Positions 23,451 through 34,131 are shown, counted from the stretch's first letter. The stretch: DNA of 64,000 nucleotides from Taxillus chinensis (GCA_023512835.1 CM042089.1:56950407-57014406); one strand, 5' to 3'. Notes: generated by a model from the letters alone, not told the origin. Numbers and translations are program-made.

Positions 23451-24420
23451 ATGTGATCATGAAAAGAATGAGAAACTAATAATTGCTCAAATGTACAAAG
23501 ATATGGAAAGTCGAATAAACGTCTTGAATTTACTATTACTAGACTTGAAAAGGACATAGCCGACTTCAGAGGAAAAGAAGCTTGGTATCACGATCTAAGG
23601 GCTGAAAATCATCTGCTAAATACCAATCTCTCAGGCCTAAAAGTTATTGTAAAAAGACTCGAGAATGAACTTGAACAAGAAAAAGAAATAAATCGTAAGT
23701 GGCTTAAATCCGGGGAAATAGCCTCTTCATTTAGGACCGATCTGGATAATGTTCGAGTCAAACCTGGCCTAGGCTCGAATCATCAACCTCCAATGCTCAA
23801 GCTACCGAGTGTCCTCCGGATTTCACTCCAAAACTAACCAACTTATATCCTGTTAGTATGTCTAAACCGTTGGATGGTTTCATTTCGGGTGGCACCATAG
23901 TTTATGATCGTGGAGTCGAGGTCATTCGCACTTCCCAAGTAGTAGCACCCGTAACTAATGATGAAGAGAAGGCTGCTGCAGTTAAATCCAAAACTCGTAG
24001 CACCCAAAAAGAAAGGAAAGGCAAAGGCCGACGCATCTAGGGCCAAGAGCGTGTCACCCAAACGCAATGGATTAGGCCACGGGAACAGAGTAGAAAGTCG
24101 TAAAATCTAAGAGACCTGTATCCCTTGTTTGTACTCTGCATTATAGTGTCTGTTCCATCCGTAGGGAAATAGGTCATTATCACTATGAATGTTGGAGTTT
24201 ATCCGATAACCTGGCTTTGTAAATAAATTCGTACCAATAAAGATCGGTTCAATAAAAAGGGTTCTTCGAACAAAACAAAATCTAAACGTCAAAGGAGTAT
24301 CTCGCCCAAGATAACCCAAATAAAAGAAGCAGTGAAACTAATAAATTAAAGTCAACTTGGAGAGCTAAAAGTCTTAGCAAAGTCAAATCCGAGCTGTTGA
24401 CCTTATCTATGTTCTTTAAC
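23451..24420 (+). pseudogene. Copia gag C-terminal coiled-coil region, decayed
   Basis: Frames give Glu/Leu/Lys-rich helix-like stretches (ENHLLNTNLSGLKVIVKRLE, then LEQEKEINRKWLKSGE) and a KPGLGSN phrase, the layout of SIRE-lineage gag tails. At 24127-24200 IRREIGHYHYECW looks like a second knuckle remnant. Several stops interrupt. Confidence 0.6.
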
Positions 24421-24640
24421 CGCCCAAAACAAGTTTGGGCACCAAAAGTGTAAACTGTTGTTTTTCAGGAGCATCTCTGGAATGTCTTGCCGGATCACTT
24501 GAAGTTAAAGATCAATCAAAGCAAGTGGATCCTTGATAGTAGATGCTCCAGGACATATAACGGGTGATCGATCGCTTGTAGAAGTTAATGAAAAACGAGG
24601 TCCAACCGTTTCATATGGGACATATTTACAAAGCCCCTAC
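24421..24640 (+). pseudogene. Copia protease start, decayed
   Basis: Shows CLAGSLEVKDQSKQ, then WILDS-RCSR in place of the copia protease signature W-x-LDSGCS-R, then TGDRSLVEVNE after a frame change. The catalytic Asp is present but the following Gly is Arg. Similarity ends at about 24640. Confidence 0.7.
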
Positions 24641-25008
24641 CTGATGCAAGATTCTCCCGAACTACTCTTCGATTAGGTATGCTCGACTTCTCTGCATAGT
24701 TTCACATTTAAATTACCCAACAGTATACTTACTGTCAGAACATGCATTGTGCTTTTATTGATAGTAGTAGATACATACTAATCTTAATGATGATCATACT
24801 TACTGTCTAATGTGCTTCATGCTTCTGATATTCATAGCAACTTCATATATGGGAGGATGCTTGCGTTTCCCGACTGAAGTCGTTTAAGCAAACATGATTA
24901 AAGTTTATATGATTAACCTCATTCTGGTTTCATGATCTTACTTTCCACTGATCACCACATGACAAATGCCTGTTCATTTAGATTACTCTATTAACATGTA
25001 TTGTTGAA
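24641..25008. other. Unassigned stretch after copia truncation
   Basis: No coding signal is recognisable. TACTTACTGTC occurs twice (24727 and 24809). It may be decayed copia or older host DNA. Confidence 0.4.
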
Positions 25009-25481
25009 TGTCACACCCCAATTTCCTTTCACTTGGAAACGGGTAGTGACTACCCATGCCCGCACCCGAAGGGTCAAGGAAGCGCTGATACGGAATAAGC
25101 ACTCCGACCTTCTCATTCACACGGAGTAAGGAAGCGCTGACACGGACTAAGGATTCCAGTACCAAATAGATACGGAATAAGCACTCCAATCTTCTCAAAC
25201 ACGCTCCCTCTTTCTCTCTCTTCATATACACGTTTTCTCCTTCTCTCTCTTCACTTACACGCACCACATAAACATAAAAATACATATTTTCTCTATTTAT
25301 TCCTTTCATTTAATTTCTTAAAATAGCAAAATTACCCCCACAGGGCCCCGGCTTCAAATTGAGCTCAATTACTGTCAAAATGCTCCGTTTGATGAGTATA
25401 TTCTCATCTAGATATTTTCATCCCTCAATATGCATTTCATCACATGACTATCTTCCTAAACCTCAAACACAGGTCATTACA
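25009..25481 (-). repeat. E0 LTR, short and chimeric
   Basis: Starts TGTCACACCCCAATTTCC and ends GGTCATTACA, the termini of minus-strand Tekay LTRs, and a polypurine tract follows. But 25079-25186 is almost the same as copia LTR sequence at about 21325-21425 (GCGCTGATACGGAATAAGCA and on). Only 473 bp against 2 kb in relatives, so the middle is deleted or replaced. Confidence 0.75.
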
Positions 25482-25520
25482 TCCTCTCCCTCTTAAAGAC
25501 TTTTCGTCCTCGAAAACAAA
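25482..25520 (-). other. E0 polypurine tract
   Basis: The minus strand reads TTTTCGAGGACGAAAAGT then TTTAAGAGGGAGAGGA next to the LTR, the same motif as in E1, E2 and E4. Confidence 0.85.
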
Positions 25521-25639
25521 AACACAAGGCCACATCAACATCGCAAAATCCAAGCTCAAGCACCTTACAACAACATAACACTAAGCTCATAGCTTAATAA
25601 CACCATAACAATAAGCTCCCAGCTTACCACAAGCCAAAA

Positions 25640-25840
25640 TAGAGGCACAAGCAACCACAAAAGAAACTCACATATCCTATATATATCAACCACATAAACC
25701 ACATATATCTCATATATTTAACACCATAAACCACATATCACATATGACTAACACCATATATCACATCTCAAAAATACCACATGTCTAAACATTACATATC
25801 ACATTATACCACATATCACATATGGCCTCATATCACTTAT
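25640..25840. repeat. CACATAT satellite in E0 3' UTR, segment 1
   Basis: Short AT-rich units around CACATAT and TATCACATA. It is the first of three pieces of one tandem array, cut here by element F and resuming at 28534. Confidence 0.75.
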
Positions 25841-27173
25841 TGTAATATCCCGTACCTAGAATAGACTAAGAGATAACTTATATATGGTTTAAAGATGTCA
25901 TTTTGATAGTTGCGGGGTAAAGGTATCTTGGTAATATCTAGTGATAATTTAAGGGATAGATTAGTCAATCTTATAACTTGGGGGTTTAATAAGTTTTTAT
26001 TAAATGGAAATTTAGGATTTACCTTAATTAAGGGTGTTTTGGTATTTTAAGGACTTAAAATAGGAATTCTAATAGAAAACAAAAACTAAGTTTAAGGAAA
26101 TTACTTGTTGGGCAAGAAATTAGTATTTTGATGCGATTATAAGTCTTTTAAGATATGAAAAGAAGCTTTATAAAAAGGGAGAGGTTGCCCTAGGGGTTTA
26201 GTTGTTGTTTCTTTGTCTTGAAAAGCCCTAGCCGTTCTAGAATGCAAAGAAGGAGAGAAAAGAAAGGTTGAAGCTTTAGGGCGTTTCTAAGTTTTGGCGA
26301 GTTAGTCTGATTTCTGAAATATTCGAGGTAGGTGATTCTACCTTTCCTTATCTTTTTTGGGATTGAATGAAAAATATGGTTGGTTTGATTAAGAACAAAA
26401 CTTAAAATGCATAAATTTGCAAGTAACAGATAAGGTCCAGAGCTATAAAATTAATCAGAACAATTGTGTTGGGGCTTAGTAACTCATTATTTGTGTAAGA
26501 AAACTTGATTGTAAGAATGTCTTGAGGCTTAAAAATCTTACCTTTAGGCATAGGGATTAAGTCAAGGTTTGCAAAGTTGATCATAGTTTATCATGCGAAG
26601 TAAGTGACGCATCGCTCGTATACAAGTAGGTCAACGAATTAAATAATGATTACATGGAATGGCACATTTCGGGTGCATGTATCGACATACACATAGCAAA
26701 AATTGGGTATAAGGCAAGGGGACATGAAAGGTGTGCACGTGGCGGTGCACATAGCGCTGCACGTGGCGATGCATATGGTGTGTCGCCACGTGCAACCTTT
26801 TTTACCTTATTTTATTTTTATTATATTTTTAGTGTATAGAGGGTTGAAATAGCTACAAAATGGTATATTTTATATACCAATTGGAGTTCTGTGTAAATAG
26901 TTATGAATTTTTGAAGTTGGAAGCAAAACTGGGAAAACAGCTTTGCATGTGGCAATGCACGTAGTGATGCATGTGGCGAGCATCGCTACATGAATTTTTT
27001 TATATTTTATTTGGATATCCAGTTAAAAACCCTTTGAAACAGTAGGTATCCTAAGCAAATCGGAGGTCTGTAGAATTAGTTATGATTTTTCAAAGTTAAG
27101 ACAGAATCTGCACTATTTTAGCAACCTATTTTGCTTTCTTTGGTTTGCCAATGAGAATTTGAGCTCATAACCT

Positions 27174-27204
<31 letters not shown>

Positions 27205-28261
27205 AACCTAAGGATCACTTGAGGATTGTAGTGTGATTTTTATTTGTGATAGTTGAGATGTATGTTTACTTTTTATATTGATAACACGTTATGAGTTGAT
27301 TTGTTGTACTGATATTGTATTTGTGTGAGATGTTTCTTTGTAATGGATATTGTGTTTGTGGACCTATGTACATAGGGTATGGTTGCCAATGTGGCATGAT
27401 CGCCTAGGTTGGCGATGGCTATGAGCCCGAATGAGGGGTACGCCGTGATGTTGTTTTGCCCATGGTGGCAATTGGCTTTGAGCCCAGAAGAGGGGAAGCC
27501 TTGTTTTGAATTGGTAGTTGTGATTCATATATTTTGTAAATTATTGTTATAAATTTATATGTTGTATTTATTGTGCTAATTCGGATTTGACTGATGTGTT
27601 TATGTTATGACTCAACACTACACACGTACACTTGTCCACAAAGCATGTAGTATTAGGAGTTCATTGTTGGGTGTTGGTAAGGATTGATAGTTCACCTACT
27701 GAGCTTGGTGCTCACCCCTACTCATTGATTTGTTTTTCTCCAGGTGTTGATTGGAGCTAGTGTTAGATTATGCTGCTTAGTGAAGTTATTTACTTGATGT
27801 ATGAACTTTGTTTAGATGTTATTTTTATTAAACTTTATTTTCCTGGATAAGGGTCTGTGGATAATTGTAATGAATTGATTGGTTTGTGTGATGACTTTAT
27901 TAACATACTTAATATTATTTTCTCTTTAGAAAAGTACTTTCATACCCATGATGTATGTTGTACAAGGAATTTGGACAGCACCCGCTTTGTATGTCCCTCA
28001 AAGGTGCTTGTCACAAACCCCTTGACCCTTCGGGTGTAGGCATGGGGAAGTCACGTGTTCGGTTTTGAATTTCTAAGGACTTTGCAAGTCCCACATCGGC
28101 TGGAGAGGAGAACTAATCATTTTTCTTAAGAGGACGTGGAGACCTCTCCTGGCACGAGGCCTTTAGGAGTGCCTATGGGACACTGCCAAAAACAAAACCG
28201 AGGATTGGGCTTAGGCTCTGAACCGGACAATATCGTGCTTCGGGGGACTTGGGCTGTTACT
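25841..28261 (+). repeat. F 5' LTR
   Basis: Has GC-rich inverted pairs GCACGTGGCGA ... TCGCCACGTGC near 26750-26787 and repeated GCATGTGGC/GCACGTAG phrases near 26945, the U3 style of the other Tekay LTRs. It ends in a 185-bp module starting GGACTTTGCAAGTCCCACAT. Confidence 0.75.
27176..27204 (+). repeat. Poly-G run, 29 bases
   Basis: Uninterrupted G from 27176 to 27204 inside the F LTR. True length is uncertain in any sequencing method. Confidence 0.9.
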
Positions 28262-28263
28262 GA

Positions 28264-28275
28264 TGGTATTAGAGC
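28264..28275 (+). other. F primer binding site (tRNA-Met type)
   Basis: TGGTATTAGAGC, one change from the standard site, two bases after the LTR end. Confidence 0.8.
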
Positions 28276-28347
28276 TGGGGACCGGGTCCATGTGCCATAG
28301 TCTCATGGGGACATGAGCCTTCTAAGGTGGGTAGATTATAGAGTCTG

Positions 28348-28533
28348 AGGACTTTGCAAGTCCCACATCGGCTGGAGAGGAGAACGAAGCATTTCTCTTA
28401 AGAGGAGGTGGAGACCTCTCCTGGCATGAGGCCTTTAGGGGTGCCTATGAGGCATTGCCAAAAATAAAGCCGGGGATTAGGCTTGGGCCCTGAATCGGAC
28501 AATATCGTGCTACGAGGGACTTGAGCTGTTACA
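28348..28533 (+). repeat. F 3' LTR stub (185 bp)
   Basis: Near copy of 28076-28260, with GGCTGGAGAGGAGAAC and CGGACAATATCGTGCT, ending TGTTACA. Its start is the inner end of the internal deletion. Confidence 0.85.
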
Positions 28534-28853
28534 CATATCATGTCATACCACATATCACATATGTGTCTACATATCACATCTCACAAATACCACATATTAC
28601 ATATGTGTCTACACATCACATATCATATATGTGTTCAAATATCACATATCATATCATACCTCATATCACATATGTGTTCATATATCACATATCATATAAT
28701 ACGACATATCACATATCTCACAAATACCACATATCACATATGTGTTCAGATATCACATATCATATAATACCACATATTACATATGTGTTCAGATATCACA
28801 TATCTCACAAATACCACATATCACATATGTATTTAGATATCACATATCAAATA
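28534..28853. repeat. CACATAT satellite in E0 3' UTR, segment 2
   Basis: Units of roughly 40-60 bp such as ACATATCACATATGTGTTC and TCACAAATACCACATAT. The open frames here translate to Tyr/His/Ile repeats and are not genes. Confidence 0.85.
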
Positions 28854-28884
28854 TCGACCAAGGAAGCCTTCGAGTCTTTGAGGA

Positions 28885-29298
28885 TTGACCTTCAACCGTT
28901 GACTTCGACCCGTGACCTATGAACCTTCGACCAGCGGATCTTTGAGGATTAACCTTCAATCCTTGACTTCGACCCTTGGTTCTGACCTAGACCCATCGCC
29001 CCTTAGCCTTCGACCGTTGACCTTCGAGGGTTGACCTTCGACCATAAGATTAACCTTTGCCCCTTGACCTTCGACCCTTGACCTTCGAGGGTTGACCTTC
29101 GACCCGGAGATTACCCTTCGACCCTTCGCCCCTTAACCTTCGACCCTTGACCTTTGAGGGTTGACCTTCGGCCATAAGATTAACCTTCGACCCTTCGCCC
29201 CTTGACCTTCGATTCGTTGACTGTTAACTTTTGACCCGTTGATTGTTGACCTTCAATCCACCGACCTTTGACCCTGCGGACACTTTGACCCCTTTGAC
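28885..29298 (+). promoter_or_regulatory. W-box (TTGAC) array in Tat-like LTR
   Basis: Seventeen TTGAC cores, nearly all in the plus orientation, in 414 bp, in a repeating TTCGACCCTTGACC pattern. It lies 250-650 bp before the TATA-like site. WRKY binding is inferred only. Confidence 0.6.
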
Positions 29299-30912
29299 CT
29301 TAGACTTTTGCTATTTGGCCTTATTTTCCGCGGGCTCTTTCCTGTGCAGTCACGGGACGCATTTTTATTAGTTGGCAATCGACGAGCCGTTTTTCAATGC
29401 CTGTCGGTCACATGTGCTAACAAAAACTTAAAAAAGGACAATCACGAGCTGCACAGGTCGTTATTCCTTCCGACAAAAGGCAGAATCTGAAAATAAAAAT
29501 ACTGGCATCAATAATAAAGCATTAAATGCTGCAATCAATGCAGTACAGCCAACCCCTTTAAATCCATTCTTCTGTCCACGTGAAAAAGGGGAGAGAAAAA
29601 AAAGAACACAAGGATATTCCACCTAAAAAAACGAACGAAAAATGCTCTATTATTCCGCTATCTCGCGCCTTCATACCCACTCTCCCGATCCCAAAAAAAG
29701 AGAACGCCCAGATTAAGCCCATACGAATTTCTACCATTCTCCCAATATTTCGCCCCAATCTCTCCACTCTCCCACGTTTTCTACCGAAAACCCGAAAAAA
29801 AATTGTTTTTCATCTTCTCTCAACTCCACACATAACTGCAATCTCCAAATCAAAATCCCAACTGATTTTTGCCATTTGCGCTACTAGAACTTGGTGATTT
29901 GGAATTCGAGCAGGTTTCTGTCATTGCGGACAAGGATTCAAACAAAAGTCTAGTGTTGAAGCCTCAAAGTCGGTTTTGTATTATTACTTTTTTTAGCTTA
30001 TGTATATTCATATTTGATGTAATACTTAGTATTTTCCTGTATTGCTTTTTATGTTCCTGGGTATATGTTGTATTTTCTTGTATTTTTCTCTATTTTATGT
30101 TGTTGGTATGTGTTGTATTTTCCTTGCATTTTGTATATGTTGTATGTTGTAATATGTAAAGTAGAGTAAAAACAAAAAAACAAAAAAAAAACAAAAAAAA
30201 ACAAAAAAAGCAAGGAGAGGCATGAAAAGGGAAAGAGGAAAAAAGAAGAGGGAAAAAGAGGGTAGTTTTATTTTTATATTATTTGGGGATGTCACACTCA
30301 CACACTCCATATTTATTTTGATATGTGTGTGCATTTAATTATAGTCAAAAACAAAAAAAAAAACAGAAATATGCATTTTTAAGTTTTAACTTGTGATTAA
30401 GGTTCAACTCTTTCAAAACAAGAAAAACAACAAAAAAGAGAGTTTTCACAAACTAAAAAAAACAAAAAAAATAACAAAATGTTTTTAACACAAAAAAGGT
30501 TTTCAAACCAAAAACAAAAACAAAAAAATGTGAAAAAAAACATATTTCAATTTTTGGGATTCCAATTTCCAAAAACAAAAATAATAATAATAAAACCTTA
30601 GGATTTTATTTTCCACTTCAAACAAAAAAAATAAAACAAAACTTTTAGTTTCCCTTTAGAAATTTAGGATAAATTAATTTTAACCATAACTTTGACAAAT
30701 AACTTAGCCAAATAAAAAACTTAGACTTCCTAGGAAAACCATAGTGCCTCGACCCAGTCAAAACAGTGAAAAACAAATAGAAACCTCCTCCTCCTATAGG
30801 TACCGAAAGGGCACTGTAAGGGTAATAATCATTTCCTACACGTAATCAACCCCCGAACCCTTAACGTAGACTAACCACATTTTAGGTGACCAATTGCACC
30901 CCCAAAAACAGT

Positions 30913-30930
30913 TGGTGGTGACTCTGTACA
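30913..30930 (+). other. Tat-like primer binding site
   Basis: TGGTGGTGACTCTGTAC, similar to the TGGCGACTC-type sites used by Tat/Ogre elements. Two or more changes, so tentative. Confidence 0.4.
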
Positions 30931-30974
30931 ATTTCATCATTCGGTTGCGGCCCAGACGAAAACCGGTGATGACA

Positions 30975-31230
30975 CCACATATCACATATGTGTTCAGATA
31001 TCACATATCTCACAAATACCACATATTACATGTGTTCAAATATCACATATCATATAATACCACATATCACATATGTGTTCCGATATCACATATCTCACAA
31101 ATACCACATATCACATATGTGTTCAGATATCACATATCTCACAAATACTGCATATCACATATGTGTTTAGATATCACATATCATATAATACCACATATCA
31201 CATATGTGTTTAGATAATACCACATATATG
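30975..31230. repeat. CACATAT satellite in E0 3' UTR, segment 3
   Basis: The same tandem units as segments 1 and 2. It leads directly into the second purine-rich motif and the E0 polyprotein stop, which shows that the satellite belongs to the E0 3' UTR. Confidence 0.85.
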
Positions 31231-31258
31231 AGGCAAAGACTCTCACCACCTCCCACCT

Positions 31259-31775
31259 TCAAAAATGTTCATCCTCGAACAATTCCGGGTAAAGCTCACA
31301 TGTCACCTCCTCAATGCCACAGTGTTGCCACAAAACTCGAACCAAAGGAATAGCTTTGCCTCGCAAAAGCTTCTTCCCCCTTATCCAACACCTGAACAAG
31401 AACCTCAAGAACAGATACATCCTTGGCAATATCCAAATCACCCCAACCAATCACATGATCTGGGTCTCGATGATATTTCCTCAACTGCGACACGTAGAAC
31501 ACATTGTGCACTCTACTCAATCGTTGTGGTAGAGTAAACCGATAAGCCATTGGACCAACTTAATCCAAGATCTCAAAAGGGCTAATATATCTCGGCGATA
31601 ACTTGGAACCCTTTCCAAACCGTCGATGCCCTCGCCTCGGGGACACACGGAGGAATACATGATCACCCACTGAAAACTCTAAAGGCCTTCGCCTCTGATC
31701 TGCATAGAACTTCTACCTACTCTACGCTGTCAATAAATGCTGACGAATCATCCGCACCTTCTCAGTGGCCTCCTG
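31259..31775 (-). pseudogene. E0 integrase C-terminus and chromodomain, truncated
   Basis: The minus strand gives [20 protein letters not shown], then [19 protein letters not shown] and a stop after LFEDEHF. Upstream, 31560-31770 matches the [13 protein letters not shown] region in broken frames. The E0 coding sequence is cut at 31775 by the E2 LTR and does not reappear in the window. The purine-rich motif at 31245-31280 overlaps the stop. Confidence 0.85.
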
Positions 31776-31991
31776 TGTCACGCCCCGGATTTCCTACCTG
31801 AGGAAACCAGTTCGTGACTCCCTTTTACCCACCCGGTGGGCAAGGGGTTGATATACAACATCCCACGCAAGACATCGTACACATACACAACAAAAATTCG
31901 CAAAGACGTAAATCAATATCTTTATTAATTTCAAACCACAATAAGCGTTTAAAACCAAACCACATACCTTTATTACATTCAAATCTTGTAT

Positions 31992-32068
31992 TTATATAGA
32001 CACCTCATCATCAAAATGACGTCATTTTGATTAAGTGAATCCTAGTATTAAAACGACGTAGTTTTGAT
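31992..32068 (-). promoter_or_regulatory. E2 LTR promoter: TATA and two ACGT palindromes
   Basis: TATA at 31992-31999 (minus CTATATAA). Upstream are a perfect 20-bp palindrome TCAAAATGACGTCATTTTGA at 32011-32030 and a second near-palindrome at 32047-32068 with an AACGACGTAGTT core. Confidence 0.75.
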
Positions 32069-32171
32069 GGAACAGGCTACAACCTTCCCGCATCCACACA
32101 AGACAAAATACCCACAATTCCAACATGCCCCTTTAGGAAAAGATGATTAGAATCACAAAACCAAGGTGATG

Positions 32172-32410
32172 GTGCAAAAACATGGCTGCACGCCATAATG
32201 CACGTCATATCCCCATATCACATGCAGCTCCAAATGATGTGAAATTCTACCCCAAGCTTCCTTGAGTCACGTAGAAGGCAGGTATGCAATAAAAACCTTG
32301 TACGTCATAATGCCCCATATCACGTGCACTCTATTTCTGCCTCCCTAGGCTGCCCTCTTTCGTCAAAAGTCCCCTATTTGGTAAATAAAATGATTTAGCT
32401 GAAGTCTATG
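32172..32410 (-). promoter_or_regulatory. Shared U3 module, E2 copy
   Basis: Inverted GCACGT-type half-sites (CTGCACGCC, TGCACGTCATAT, CACGTGCAC) around CCAAGCTTCCTTG and GTAGAAGGCAGG. It aligns over about 240 bp with the Athila LTR at 49811-50050. Confidence 0.75.
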
Positions 32411-32498
32411 AGTAGAAGTTCCCCAAAAACTAGAAAATTGTCACTCAAAAGGCAAAACTGTGACTAACTCCTTATATCCCAAAACACGGGTCATTACA

Positions 32499-32527
32499 TC
32501 CTCTCCCCCTTAAGACTTTTCGTCCTT
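32499..32527 (-). other. E2 polypurine tract
   Basis: The minus strand reads AAGGACGAAAAGTC, TTAAGGGGGAGAGGA, then the LTR. It is of the same form as in E4. Confidence 0.88.
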
Positions 32528-32832
32528 GAAAATAAACATGCAAGGAATAACAAACACAAGCTACCCATTTGCCACACGACAAGCCATAACACCCAAATGG
32601 ATCATACATCGCACACAGCATATAACAGGACATACATCCCCAAACGCAACAAAGCACCACCACAATTCATAGCCACATGCATCACAGTGCATATAGCACA
32701 TATCCGCATCTCAAAACACCAACATACAAATACAAGTCTAAAGAACAATACAAAAGACAAATACACCAAATTATGAACAACTAATACAAGAAACAACATC
32801 ACTATCCTTTAACCAACAGCCACCTCCCACTC
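32528..32832 (-). other. E2 3' UTR
   Basis: About 300 bp non-coding with many CACAT/ACACA phrases. The second purine-rich motif (TTCGAGGACGAAC-type, then AAGAGTGGGAGGTGG) is at 32821-32852 and overlaps the stop. Confidence 0.65.
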
Positions 32833-33330
32833 TTAAGATTGTTCGTCCTCGAGCAACTCTGGGTGCTGCTCACGCATCATGGACTCACATTCCCAGGTCT
32901 TCTCCTTAATGCCGCGGTGCTGCCATAGCACACGAACCAAAGGAATAGCACGACCACGCAAAAGCTTCTCCCGCCGATCTAGTATACGGATAGGGGCCTC
33001 AACAACGGACATGTCATCCTCAATATCCAATGTCCCCCAATCGATCACATGAGTGGGGTCAAGATGATACTTCCTCAACTGGGATACATGGAACACATTA
33101 TGCACCCGACTTAATCGCGGTGGTAATGCTAACCGGTAGGCCACTGGCCCCACACGAGCCATAACCTCAAAAGGACCAACAAACCGCGGAGATAGCTTGG
33201 AACCTCGCCCAAACCGCCGATGTCCACGATGGGGAGAAACACGGAGAAACACATGATCTCCCATAGAAAACTCTAAAGGTCGCCACCGCTGATTTGCATA
33301 AGACTTCTGTCGACTCTGCGCGGACAACAA
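32833..33330 (-). pseudogene. E2 integrase C-terminal region with chromodomain
   Basis: An unbroken 165-codon stretch: [57 protein letters not shown], then chromodomain residues [19 protein letters not shown] and EKTWECES, ending LLEDEQS and TAA at 32835. It is the best-preserved gypsy segment of the window. Confidence 0.92.
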
Positions 33331-34131
33331 GCGCTAATGAATCAACTTTACCTTCTCGGTAGCCTCTTAAACCAACTGTGGTCCCAAGAGAGCTACCTCC
33401 CCGACCTCAGTCCAACATAAAGGTGATCGACATGGCCTCCCATACAATGCCTCGAAAGGAGCCATCCCAATGGAGGCCTGATAATTATTATTGTAGGCAA
33501 ACTTCAATAAAGGAAGGTGAGTTGCCCACGAACCCCCCAAAATCTAGCACACAAGCCCTCAACATGTCCTCCAATGTCCGATTCGTCCTCTCTGCCTGAC
33601 CGTCGGTCTCAGGGTGAAAGGCTGTACTCAAGTGCGGTTTCGTCCCCATAGCCTCCTATAAGCCTGCCCATAAATGGGAAGTGAACCGCAAATCTCTCGC
33701 GACACAATCGACGATGGTACTCCATGCAGTCTCACAACCTCATTCACATATAGCTGGCTCAATGCCCCAATGGAGTCTCGCTCTCGAACGGCAAGAAAAT
33801 GGGCCGACTTCGTTAGCTGATCCACAATCACCCATATCATGTCTTTCCTCCCAGTGGTGGGTGGAAGACCCATCACAAAGTCCATCGCTATGTGGTCTCA
33901 CTTCCACTCGGCTATTGGCAACGACTGTAACATGCCCGCCGGCCACTGATGCTCAGCTTTCACTTGTTGACAAGTGAGGCACCTCGAAACAAAAGCAGCT
34001 ACATCACGTTTCATCCCAAGCCACCGAAAATGCCCCCGAAGTGCGTGATACATCTTCATGCCCCTTGGATGCACAACAACTCTAGACTGATGAAACTCTC
34101 TCATCACCTCATCTCTGAGAGAAGAAGCCAC
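33331..34131 (-). pseudogene. E2 integrase zinc-binding and catalytic core, broken
   Basis: VVVHPRGMKMYHALRGHFRW and SRCLTCQQVKAEHQWPAG (34131-33898) are the HHCC module. The core follows with [20 protein letters not shown] and [18 protein letters not shown] (33885-33628). The rest, 33625-33331, is in broken frames with stops. Confidence 0.88.

Larger units (their letters stand above)
10602..24640 (+). mobile_element. SIRE-type Ty1/copia element, truncated, split by E1
   Basis: The 5' LTR is in two pieces (10602-10862 and 20849-22103) around the nested gypsy element E1. Together they make about 1516 bp. A tRNA-Met-type primer site, gag with zinc knuckles, a coiled-coil region and the start of protease follow in order. 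The sequence loses recognisable similarity at about 24640, before integrase and RT, and no 3' LTR is found, so the element is truncated and defective. The gag layout with a long C-terminal coiled-coil segment and two knuckle-like motifs points to the SIRE lineage. Confidence 0.8.
25841..28533 (+). mobile_element. F: internally deleted Tekay-like element
   Basis: Consists of a 2.4-kb 5' LTR (TGTAATATCCCG start), a primer site, 72 bp of interior and only the last 185 bp of the 3' LTR, ending TGTTACA. Flanks CTTAT and CATAT look like a target duplication with one change. The LTR tail includes CAAACCCCTTGACCCTTCGG, matching the Tekay LTRs. It codes for nothing and inserted in the E0 satellite. 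Confidence 0.75.
28856..30972 (+). repeat. Tat/Ogre-like LTR remnant with primer site
   Basis: Starts in a TTGACCTTCGACC array, passes a TTTAAAT TATA-like site near 29550, long A-rich tracts (30160-30640), and ends before GGTGGTGACTCTG, which resembles the primer site of Tat/Athila-group elements (TGGCGACTC type). The same GACC/TTCGAC-rich sequence is in the LTR start at 47297-48044, so both belong to one family. No coding region is seen. Left boundary is uncertain. Confidence 0.55.
31776..32498 (-). repeat. E2 3' LTR, short form
   Basis: Starts TGTCACGCCCCGGATTTCC and ends GGGTCATTACA. U3 (about 32000-32498) matches the U3 of E3 and E4 in reverse complement. R-U5 is only about 215 bp and lacks the GA-rich leader, so it is a deletion form of a 2-kb LTR. 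Confidence 0.9.

Noticed and set aside
28076..28260. Cassandra-type TRIM with 5S rRNA-like sequence
   Set aside because: No 5S rRNA promoter boxes are present; the module is only an LTR end.
28521..28922. Long open frames with repeated HISYMCSDITYHI-like translation
   Set aside because: Translation of the CACATAT tandem array; not a gene.
29580..30159. Open frames of 105 and 96 codons in the Tat-like LTR
   Set aside because: Low-complexity A-rich DNA in an LTR, no domain.
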